Positions 8,807 through 15,996 of a stretch of DNA of 48,837 nucleotides are shown in pieces; position 1 is the first letter of the stretch, and each line of letters begins with the position of its first letter. The translations under genes and the position numbers were made by a program. The notes under the pieces were generated by a model, which was not told the origin of the DNA, ran no database searches, and saw only the letters and a program-made list of their open reading frames with translations. Source of the stretch: CAZKHG01 sp964552655 (lineage in GTDB: Bacteria; Bacteroidota; Bacteroidia; Bacteroidales; Tenuifilaceae); assembly GCA_964552655.1 (NCBI GenBank), contig CAZKHG010000021.1:1-48837 (forward strand). The letters run 5' to 3'.

Positions 8807-10084
8807 ATGATGGAATCAACAGGAAATGTACGGCTACTTTACTCTGAACTACTCAGGTTTACAACAGCAGGCAGCGTAGATGACGGTAAAAGCACATTAA
8901 TTGGCAGGTTGCTTTACGATAGCAAGGCAATCTTTGAGGACCAGCTTGAGGCTATTGAGCTTTCCAGTAAACGCAAGGGAGAAGAGCATGTAAACCTGGC
9001 CCATTTAACCGATGGGCTAAGAGCTGAACGGGAACAAGGGATTACCATTGATGTTGCATACAGGTATTTTGCCACCCCAAAACGAAAATTTATAATTGCT
9101 GATACTCCCGGGCACATCCAATATACCAGAAATATGGTAACCGGGGCATCAACAGCCAACCTGGCAATCATCCTGGTTGATGCCAGAAATGGCATCATTG
9201 AACAAACCATTAGGCATTCCTATATTGCTTCGCTTCTGCAAATTCCTCACATTGTGATCTGTATTAATAAGATGGATCTGGTGGAATACTCTGAATCTGT
9301 TTACCAGAAGATAAAATCCGATTACAATTCAATCGCATCTAAATTTAATATTGCCGATTTACATTTCATACCAATCAGCGCACTAAAGGGCGACAATGTG
9401 GTTAATAAATCGGAGAACATGCCCTGGTTCACCGGAAATCCATTGTTGGAGTTACTTGAAAATATTGAAATCCGGAATGATAATAACCAAACCGATGCCC
9501 GGTTCCCGGTTCAGTACATCATCAGGCCGTACTCCACGGAATTTCATGATTACCGGGGGTATGCCGGTCAAACGGTCGGGGGATATTTTAAACCCGGTGA
9601 TGATGTTGTTGCACTGCCATCGATGCTAAAATCAAAAATCAAATCAATAGATTTGAACGGCAAAACTTTTGATCAAACCTACCCGCTGCAATCCATCACC
9701 TTAACGCTTGAGGATGATATTGATATCAGCCGCGGAGATATGCTGGTTAAACCCGACAACCTTCCAACCATTGATCAGGATTTAACCTTGATGATTTGCT
9801 GGTTTAACGAAAAGCCATTACAACTAAACAGCAGATACGTGATAAGGCATACTACAAACGAGGTTCGTTGTATCATTAAAGCGGTTGATTTTAAGATGAA
9901 TATCAACACCATGGAAAAGAACCCGGATGATAAGCAAATCAGAATGAACGATATTGCGCGTATTGCCATTAAAACATCCAAACCATTATTTTTCGATTCA
10001 TACCAAAAAAACCGTTACACAGGTGGATTAATTTTTATTGATGAAACCACTAACGAAACCGTTGGTGCAGGGATGATTATCTGA
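8807..10084 (+). CDS. cysN: Sulfate adenylyltransferase, subunit 1 (large, GTPase)
   Basis: This EF-Tu-like GTPase drives APS synthesis by CysD. G1 is GSVDDGKS (residues 22-29), G3 is DTPGH (99-103) and G4 is NKMD (154-157). REQGITIDVAYRYF is the switch-I block. At 425 residues it ends after the two beta-barrel domains, with no fused APS kinase, unlike CysNC fusions. Two adjacent ATG codons (8807 and 8810) are possible starts. The operon ends here, and the next gene is convergent with 18 bases between stop codons. No sulfite reductase gene lies in the window, so the next reduction step must be encoded elsewhere. Confidence 0.96.
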   Translation: MMESTGNVRLLYSELLRFTTAGSVDDGKSTLIGRLLYDSKAIFEDQLEAIELSSKRKGEEHVNLAHLTDGLRAEREQGITIDVAYRYFATPKRKFIIADTPGHIQYTRNMVTGASTANLAIILVDARNGIIEQTIRHSYIASLLQIPHIVICINKMDLVEYSESVYQKIKSDYNSIASKFNIADLHFIPISALKGDNVVNKSENMPWFTGNPLLELLENIEIRNDNNQTDARFPVQYIIRPYSTEFHDYRGYAGQTVGGYFKPGDDVVALPSMLKSKIKSIDLNGKTFDQTYPLQSITLTLEDDIDISRGDMLVKPDNLPTIDQDLTLMICWFNEKPLQLNSRYVIRHTTNEVRCIIKAVDFKMNINTMEKNPDDKQIRMNDIARIAIKTSKPLFFDSYQKNRYTGGLIFIDETTNETVGAGMII

Positions 10085-10102
10085 TTTAGCTGTTAGAATG
10101 TT

Positions 10103-10873
10103 TTATGGCATTTGAAAATTTCCGGTAGCAGTATCAAAGAAAATGTTTGTTCCCTGAAAAAATTCATTAAAACCCCCGCTGCCAGCTAACTCCAATGGTG
10201 TACCAAAGAGAATATCATCTTTAAGCATCATCCAGTACTTATCAACCAGGTTGAATGAGGTTTGCAAATCGTGAGTGGAAAAAAGAATGGTTTTTCCATT
10301 TATTGTCAGGTCTTTGAGCAGATGAACAATTTCAAATTTAGTGGGTAAATCGAGAAAAGCCGTAGGCTCATCCATTAGAATGATATCCGTATCCTGAGCC
10401 AGGGCAAACGCGATCATCGCCCGCTGGCGCTCCCCGTCGCTTAGCGAATCAATTTCACGATTTATCAAATGGGTAATACTAACGCTATCAACTGTACTGT
10501 TAATTTTGGCAATATCCACATCATCCAATGTTTCAAACCAGCCATGATAGGGATACCTTGCAAGCGAAATGAACTCAAAAACTGTCATATTTGGTGCATG
10601 AATCGGCTCTGCGGGAATAAAGCTAATCAACCTGGATAGATCAGCACTTTGAAATAGGGTTATGGATCTTCCATCAATTAAGATTTCCCCCGATTTCTTT
10701 GGTTGCATTCTCGCGATAGTCCGGAGAAGGGTGCTCTTCCCCACCCCATTCCTGCCAATTACTCCAATTAGTTCACCCTGAGAAATTGCAGCATTAACTA
10801 TCGGAAAAGTTGATGAATCCTTATCTTCGTATCCGATAACCAGGTTTACTATTTCAATTTTAGAGGGATTCAT
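10103..10873 (-). CDS. ABC transporter ATP-binding protein, iron-siderophore/cobalamin importer type
   Basis: The 256-residue ATPase has Walker A GRNGVGKS (40-47), signature LSDGERQR (144-151), Walker B IILMDEP (about 164-170) and the switch histidine in STHD. Overall it resembles FecE/BtuD. It starts directly after the permease stop codon with no gap, and together with the permease and lipoprotein upstream forms a complete type II importer. The substrate (ferric siderophore, haem or cobalamin) cannot be told from the sequence. No TonB-dependent receptor is adjacent, so the outer-membrane step lies elsewhere. Confidence 0.93.
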   Translation of the reverse strand: MNPSKIEIVNLVIGYEDKDSSTFPIVNAAISQGELIGVIGRNGVGKSTLLRTIARMQPKKSGEILIDGRSITLFQSADLSRLISFIPAEPIHAPNMTVFEFISLARYPYHGWFETLDDVDIAKINSTVDSVSITHLINREIDSLSDGERQRAMIAFALAQDTDIILMDEPTAFLDLPTKFEIVHLLKDLTINGKTILFSTHDLQTSFNLVDKYWMMLKDDILFGTPLELAGSGGFNEFFQGTNIFFDTATGNFQMP

Positions 10874-11893
10874 TTACCTTGAAACAATTCGTTTATTTTT
10901 AAGCACAATATAGATTACAACCGGAATACCCATAAGCGCAGCAACAGAATTTAAGGGTAAAGTAATATCGAAACCGGGAACCTGGGCAATGATATCACAT
11001 AATAGCATCACTGCGGCACCTGAGATTACGGTAGCCGGAATCAACACGTAATGGTTTGATGTTTTCAACGATATTTTAACCAGATGCGGAACTGCAATCC
11101 CGATGAATCCTATAGGTCCACAAAATGCCGTTGTGGCTCCTGCAAGTAAACTGGTGGAAATAAAAGTCAGAAACCTGATTTGCCCCACTTTAACACCAAG
11201 ATTACGGGCATAATTATCACCCAATAATATTACATTTAAAGGTCTTGATAGTAAAAAAGCAAGAAACAATCCAAGAAATACCAGAATTGCAAACAACCTG
11301 ATTTGCAATCCGGTAACACTCCCCAAACTTCCCATTGTCCAGATAACAAAAGACCGAAGCATAGACTCATTGCTGAAATACTGGAGAATGCTCACTATTG
11401 CCGAAGCCGCTGAACCAAACATCATCCCAAGTATCAGAATTGTCATAATATCCCGAACTTTAATTGAGACCAGCAAAATAAGGATCAGCACCAGCATCGC
11501 CCCAATCATTGCCGCTGCGGCAATGCTTAGCTGAGACACCCAAACCGGGATTGTTAATGCTGAGAAACCCAGCACAACCAGGGCAACGCCCAAACTAGCC
11601 CCTGAACTGATCCCCAGTACATAAGGCCCGGCAAGAGGGTTCCTGAAAATGGTCTGCATTTGTAAGCCGCTTACTGCTAATGCTGAACCTGCTAAAAGTG
11701 CTGCAAGTGACTTTGGTAATCGTATGTTAAGTAAGATATTTGTTGCGGTTTGATTACCATTGCTTCCCCCTGAAATGAATGTCAAAAAATCTTTGAAAGA
11801 AATTGAAACTGAGCCTAAATACATATCCAATACAAACAGCATTATCAGTAAAAATGATAACACTATAAAGTACCTGGAATACCTGAATTTCAT
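10874..11893 (-). CDS. FecCD-family ABC transporter permease
   Basis: This integral membrane protein of about 340 residues has close to ten hydrophobic segments. Family blocks are LLNIRLPKSLAALLAGSALA near the N-terminus, GLQMQTIFRNPLAGPYVLGIS, the LGVKVGQIRF coupling region, and GPIGFIGIAVPHLVK near the C-terminus. It forms the membrane channel of a siderophore or vitamin B12 importer with the ATPase that follows. I prefer the ATG at 11893 to the upstream TTG at 11902. It follows the binding-protein gene after about 15 bases. Confidence 0.93.
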   Translation of the reverse strand: MKFRYSRYFIVLSFLLIMLFVLDMYLGSVSISFKDFLTFISGGSNGNQTATNILLNIRLPKSLAALLAGSALAVSGLQMQTIFRNPLAGPYVLGISSGASLGVALVVLGFSALTIPVWVSQLSIAAAAMIGAMLVLILILLVSIKVRDIMTILILGMMFGSAASAIVSILQYFSNESMLRSFVIWTMGSLGSVTGLQIRLFAILVFLGLFLAFLLSRPLNVILLGDNYARNLGVKVGQIRFLTFISTSLLAGATTAFCGPIGFIGIAVPHLVKISLKTSNHYVLIPATVISGAAVMLLCDIIAQVPGFDITLPLNSVAALMGIPVVIYIVLKNKRIVSR

Positions 11894-11908
11894 GGTGAGC
11901 AAAAAAAT

Positions 11909-13045
11909 TTATTTGACTTTTTTATAGTAGTATAACCGGTGATCAGGTAACTTTTCAGGGTGAAAAATATGAATTAAATCTTTAAGAATTAAATCAGGGT
12001 GAATCACCCCTGATTCCCAGAAATCATTTCCACCTCCATCAGACATCCGGTTGTTATTATTATAAATATTTCCCTTTTTAAAGGGTGGTATTATACTTAA
12101 CCTATCATCAATGGATGAAATATCGGTTAATTTATCAGCAGTACCCGGATTTAACCAGAAATCGGTTTTTAATCCTGCTTCGATGGCTTTTTCAAAACCT
12201 ATTGAGTAGCTTCTGCTCCCTTGCAGGTTAGAGAATATGTAATTCCCTCCAGCATCTTCAATCAGCCTGATGAAATAGCTGGAACTTCCCGGGAAAAACC
12301 AGGAGTCTTTCCAGGGTGCATTTAAAAAGATACAAGGTTTTGATTTACAATTAAGAACAAGCTTACGAGTGTCGGTATAACTTTGCTCAATGTTATTAAA
12401 AAGAGAATCAGCCCTAGTTTCCTCACCGAGTAAAAGGCCAAAAACCTTAATCCATTCGGCTTTACCAAGCGGGTGTTCTTCAAGGTAATCGCCAATAAAA
12501 ATGAGGGTTATACCCAACTCTTTCAGCTTATTCAAATACCCGAGCGATTCATTTCCAATTCCATAGCAAAAAACAGCATCGGGTTTTAAGCTAACAATCA
12601 GCTCGTAGTTTAGGTTCTGATCATAACCAACATCACGGGTTAACCCTTTCCGGATGTTTTCTCTCACATTTTCGCTGTAAACAAAATCCAATCCCGAAAC
12701 CCCGACAATTGAGGATGATCTCCCCAGTGCATCAGCAAAGGCAACATGGGTGGTTGATAAACAGATAATTTTTTTGAATGGAATTTTTAAGAAAGCCTTC
12801 TTTAATGAATCTCCTGTGCTAAATGATGAGTCATCTATTAAAGAATATTGATAGGTAACATTTTTAGCACCTTGCCAGGGGTTGATGATTTTAAGGGATT
12901 TGGAACTTTCATTCACAGAAATTTCAAATCCCGTAGAGAAGTGATTTGATGATGATGATGAATTAGATTCAGAATCATGCCTGGCAGATTTAGAGCATCC
13001 TGTAAGGAGGATGAAAATCAATATATAAGTATATAACCTGATCAC
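11909..13045 (-). CDS. ABC transporter substrate-binding lipoprotein (FecB/BtuF-like)
   Basis: The 378-residue binding protein begins with a short lipoprotein signal (FILLTGC, cysteine about residue 17) and a serine-rich linker that contains SSSSS. The two lobes carry typical periplasmic-binding features: KIICLSTTHVAFADALGRSSSIVGVS and SLKPDAVFCYG, then the linking helix. It would hand a chelated metal or cobalamin to the FecCD permease. The start is a GTG at 13045, since no methionine precedes the lipobox. The upstream gap of 150 bases separates it from lysA on the same strand; I looked for a cobalamin riboswitch there and saw none. Confidence 0.9.
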   Translation of the reverse strand: MIRLYTYILIFILLTGCSKSARHDSESNSSSSSNHFSTGFEISVNESSKSLKIINPWQGAKNVTYQYSLIDDSSFSTGDSLKKAFLKIPFKKIICLSTTHVAFADALGRSSSIVGVSGLDFVYSENVRENIRKGLTRDVGYDQNLNYELIVSLKPDAVFCYGIGNESLGYLNKLKELGITLIFIGDYLEEHPLGKAEWIKVFGLLLGEETRADSLFNNIEQSYTDTRKLVLNCKSKPCIFLNAPWKDSWFFPGSSSYFIRLIEDAGGNYIFSNLQGSRSYSIGFEKAIEAGLKTDFWLNPGTADKLTDISSIDDRLSIIPPFKKGNIYNNNNRMSDGGGNDFWESGVIHPDLILKDLIHIFHPEKLPDHRLYYYKKVK

Positions 13046-13195
13046 TTTTTTTCTACGAAAATAGTGGAATTCAGCAAATATTCGATGAACAAGTGATAAT
13101 ATAATGTTAAGACCTACCGATTTGCTTGGTCAGTAAATTGTAATTCCACCCGGGTTTTAAAACGGGCCGAATTTATTAATATTTATACACAAGGG

Positions 13196-14362
13196 TTACC
13201 TGTTTTCAACGGCTGAAGTTTCAGAAAAAAAAGCGTCAGGCTTGTCTCTGAGGTTATACTGTGAGCTCATCACCTCGCCATAGGCACCACTTGAAAGGAT
13301 AGCCAGGATATCGCCGCGACGAGTTTCCGGGAGTTCAATTTCTTTTGCAAAACAATCGGCGGTTTCACATACCGGCCCTACAACATCGTATTTGTATTCT
13401 GTACCAACAGATGATAAATTCACTATTTTATGCTTTGCACCATACAAAGCAGGTCTTATCAGATCATTCATTCCTGCATCAGCAACGATAAATTTGTGAC
13501 TATTTGAGCCTTTTACAAAAGTTACCCTGGTAATCAGGCTGCCACACTGCCCAACAATAGACCTTCCCAGCTCGAAATGAACTTTCTGGTTAGACTTTAG
13601 AATCAGGTTGGTTTTAAACTGATTGAAATAGCCGTTAAAATCCGGAATTGGGGTTAAATACGGGTTTGCATAATCAATCCCAAGTCCTCCACCCACATTC
13701 AGGTAGCTAAAATCATCAACCGGAAAAAATTCCTTTTGTAGCTGGTTGATCTTAATGGCCAGGTTCTTAAAGGTGCTTAAATCTGTTATTTGTGACCCAA
13801 TATGAAAGTGCAAACCAATTAGCTTGATATTTAGCAAATTATGAAGAATGCTTTTGGCTTCATTTACTTCCTGAATGGATAATCCAAACTTATTTTCAAT
13901 CAGGCCGGTAGTGATATGAGAATGGGTGTTTGCTGATATATTAGGGTTTAACCTTAGGGCTACATTAACAACAATATTTCTTTGGGCGGCTAGCTGATTA
14001 ATGACCACAAGCTCCTGAACACTTTCGCAGTGGAAGCAAAAAATCTGGTTTTCCATTGCAAACTCTATCTCCTGATCGGTTTTGCCTACACCGGCAAATA
14101 CAATTTTATCGTTTTTAAAACCGGTGTCAATTGCCAGTTTTACCTCATTCCCGCTTACACAATCGGCGCCATACCCATAAGATGAAATCAGTTTCAGCAA
14201 CTCCCTGTTGGCGTTAGCCTTTATCGCATAATGTACTGAATAGTTATTTTTTTGTGATGTTTCTTTTAAAAACATCAAGGTTTCCTTCAGCAATTCCAGG
14301 TTATAGTAATAGAACGGTGTTTGTACCGATTGGATTTCGTCTAAATTGCTATTAGTAATCAT
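13196..14362 (-). CDS. lysA: Diaminopimelate decarboxylase
   Basis: Fold-type III PLP enzyme, last step of lysine synthesis (meso-diaminopimelate to L-lysine). The PLP lysine is K48 in VHYAIKANAN. Other family blocks are HFHIGSQI, the glycine-rich GGGLGIDY, CETADCFA with the active-site cysteine, and SGAYGEVMSSQYNLR at the C-terminus. At 388 residues it is slightly shorter than E. coli LysA but normal for Bacteroidota. The start codon ATG 14362 lies 2 bases after the lysC stop, so lysC and lysA form one unit. Confidence 0.95.
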   Translation of the reverse strand: MITNSNLDEIQSVQTPFYYYNLELLKETLMFLKETSQKNNYSVHYAIKANANRELLKLISSYGYGADCVSGNEVKLAIDTGFKNDKIVFAGVGKTDQEIEFAMENQIFCFHCESVQELVVINQLAAQRNIVVNVALRLNPNISANTHSHITTGLIENKFGLSIQEVNEAKSILHNLLNIKLIGLHFHIGSQITDLSTFKNLAIKINQLQKEFFPVDDFSYLNVGGGLGIDYANPYLTPIPDFNGYFNQFKTNLILKSNQKVHFELGRSIVGQCGSLITRVTFVKGSNSHKFIVADAGMNDLIRPALYGAKHKIVNLSSVGTEYKYDVVGPVCETADCFAKEIELPETRRGDILAILSSGAYGEVMSSQYNLRDKPDAFFSETSAVENR

Positions 14363-14364
14363 GG

Positions 14365-15696
14365 CTAAATTGGGATTGAAATATTAATATTTACCAACGG
14401 ATGTAAGGCTTTTAAAGCGGCCACTTTTTTATCGGAATCAATCAGAATTGAAATGTTATGATCGCTCCCGCCATAAGAGATCATTCTCACTGGTATATCT
14501 TTTAAAGCATTGAATAACAGGTTGGCATAACCTGATTTGCCGGTGCTAAAGTCCCCAACAACACAAATAATAGTTTGACCAGAATCAACTTCGATTGAAG
14601 AAAACTTAGATAACTTATCGGATATTTTATGAATATTTGAAGTATTATCAATAGTCAGTGAAACTGAAACCTCAGATGTTGTAATCATATCAACAGGGGT
14701 TTTATACTCCTCAAAAATTTCGAATACTTTTTTTAGGAACCCATAGGCCATAAGCATTCTCGAAGACCTGATCCTGATTGATGTTATTCCGTCTTTAGCT
14801 GCAATGGCTTTTATACCATCCGGAGTGTAACGGCGAGAAATTATAGTTCCCCGATCATCTGGTTTCAGGGTATTTTTAAGTATTACCGGAATTCCCTTTT
14901 GGCTGCATGGATGAATGGTAAGCGGGTGAAGGATTTTGGCGCCAAAATAGGCCAGCTCTGCAGCTTCATCGAACGAAAGTTCCCGAAGAGGTGATGTATC
15001 CTCTACAAAACGCGGGTCGTTATTGTGAATGCCATCAATGTCAGTCCAAATCTCAACCTGACCTGCATCGATTGCAGCGCCAATAATTGCTGCTGTGTAA
15101 TCGCTTCCTCCTCTACCCAGGTTATCAACTGAACCATTGACATTTCGACAAATAAAACCCTGAGTTATGAATAAGGTGGTTTTTGGGTAGGAATCCAGGT
15201 ACCTTTTCAGGTTTTCTGCAATGTAATAGGTATCTGGCTCCTTATCCTTATCGGTTCTCATAAAGTTTAGTGCCGGAATAAATGCCGAACGAATTCCCTG
15301 CTCTGTCAGGTACATGTGGAATAGCCCGGTGGACAATAGTTCCCCCAGTGCAACTATCTCGTTTGCATCATTTTCGTTTATGTCTTTTGAAATATTTTTA
15401 AATGCACTCCCAAACATATCCTTAATAAACTCCTCGCCACGCTTCTTGTAAACCTGAGTATCAAATAGTTCATTTACAATTGTATAGTATTTAATCTCAA
15501 GTTCCTTAAACCTAAGCATCGCACTCTCAATTTCATTTTTATGAATCAGTTCAACTACACTGATTAATGCATTGGTAGTTCCTGACATTGCTGAAAGCAC
15601 AATAATTACAGGCTCGCCTGCCGGTATAATTCCGGAAAGTTCTTTAATTCTTTGGGCGGTTCCAACTGAAGTACCGCCAAACTTCATTACTTTCAT
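14365..15696 (-). CDS. lysC: Aspartate kinase (monofunctional)
   Basis: The 443-residue enzyme phosphorylates aspartate, the first step toward lysine, threonine and methionine. The N-terminal KFGGTSVG motif (residues 4-11), the GRGGSDYTAA block and WTDIDGIHNNDPR are diagnostic. The C-terminal 140 residues hold two ACT-type regulatory domains (about 300-443, with MITTSEVSVSLTID), so feedback inhibition is likely. No homoserine dehydrogenase domain is fused. Pairing with lysA points to the lysine branch. Upstream, a hairpin with a T tract and a small ORF look like an attenuator (see 15721-15907). Confidence 0.95.
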   Translation of the reverse strand: MKVMKFGGTSVGTAQRIKELSGIIPAGEPVIIVLSAMSGTTNALISVVELIHKNEIESAMLRFKELEIKYYTIVNELFDTQVYKKRGEEFIKDMFGSAFKNISKDINENDANEIVALGELLSTGLFHMYLTEQGIRSAFIPALNFMRTDKDKEPDTYYIAENLKRYLDSYPKTTLFITQGFICRNVNGSVDNLGRGGSDYTAAIIGAAIDAGQVEIWTDIDGIHNNDPRFVEDTSPLRELSFDEAAELAYFGAKILHPLTIHPCSQKGIPVILKNTLKPDDRGTIISRRYTPDGIKAIAAKDGITSIRIRSSRMLMAYGFLKKVFEIFEEYKTPVDMITTSEVSVSLTIDNTSNIHKISDKLSKFSSIEVDSGQTIICVVGDFSTGKSGYANLLFNALKDIPVRMISYGGSDHNISILIDSDKKVAALKALHPLVNINISIPI

Positions 15697-15720
15697 CTTG
15701 GTTGTTTTATTATATTAAAC

Positions 15721-15749
15721 AAAAAAACCTGCAGTTTTCTGCAGGTTTT
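15721..15749 (-). terminator. Intrinsic terminator / attenuator hairpin upstream of lysC
   Basis: On the minus strand an 11-base-pair stem (AAAACCTGCAG and CTGCAGGTTTT) with a 4-base loop is followed by seven Ts. It ends about 25 bases before the lysC start codon. A terminator in this position would stop transcription before lysC, so it only makes sense as a regulated attenuator or as the end of an upstream minus-strand transcript. The only upstream minus-strand reading frame is the small ORF at 15776-15907. The T tract is on the minus side; the plus-strand tail is interrupted (TTTTGG), so it is not a good plus-strand terminator. Confidence 0.7.
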
Positions 15750-15775
15750 GGATTTATATTTTTATCGCTTTATGT

Positions 15776-15907
15776 TTACTTTTCTCCAAACTTATCCGAC
15801 CTGCAGTTCCGGTTCCCATGCTTATACATGGAAATAGTTTTAGCCATCATGCTCTTTTTAAGCATAATATCCTGCTTTATTGAACGTTTGGTCGAAAAGC
15901 CAATCAT
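15776..15907 (-). CDS. Candidate lysC leader peptide (small ORF)
   Basis: A minus-strand reading frame of 43 codons runs from ATG 15907 to TAA 15776; internal ATGs at 15865 and 15847 give 29 or 23 codons. The 29-codon version has 6 lysines and 4 methionines, with LKKSMMAKTISMYK near its start, so aspartate-family residues are frequent. Its codons contain an ACCTGCAGTT repeat (plus strand 15799-15808) that is identical to 10 bases of the terminator stem (15727-15736). This arrangement, leader ORF then competing stem then terminator, is that of classical attenuation. Whether it is translated is not known, and it could also be an unrelated micropeptide. Confidence 0.35.
   Translation of the reverse strand: MIGFSTKRSIKQDIMLKKSMMAKTISMYKHGNRNCRSDKFGEK
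15799..15808 (-). promoter_or_regulatory. Candidate antiterminator arm in the lysC leader
   Basis: The minus-strand element CTGCAGGT can pair over 8 bases with the 5' arm of the terminator (15739-15746), which would prevent the terminator stem from forming. It is a direct copy of the 3' arm of the same hairpin. It lies about 50 bases before the terminator, inside the leader ORF. Because CTGCAG is itself a palindrome, several alternative pairings are possible. Confidence 0.35.
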
Positions 15908-15996
15908 TGAACAAATGTTTTACCGATGCAAGTATAGGAATTATTTTATTATTAATTGATATTTGTTTGTATGAAATATTATTAAAGAATCTAGTT

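Noticed and set aside
10085..10102. Shared terminator between cysN and the ABC ATPase gene
   Set aside because: The gap is 18 bases and has no inverted repeat; any terminator would have to lie inside the coding regions.
13046..13195. Cobalamin or other riboswitch upstream of the ABC importer
   Set aside because: The gap is too short and I see no B12-box-like sequence. A GTTTTAAAAC palindrome at about 13154-13163 has no loop or T tract and is not a terminator.
15702..15959. Plus-strand ORF of 85 codons between lysC and the M28 gene
   Set aside because: It runs through the terminator hairpin and the leader element in reverse, has no family resemblance, and ends before the real M28 start. The minus-strand leader explains the region better.
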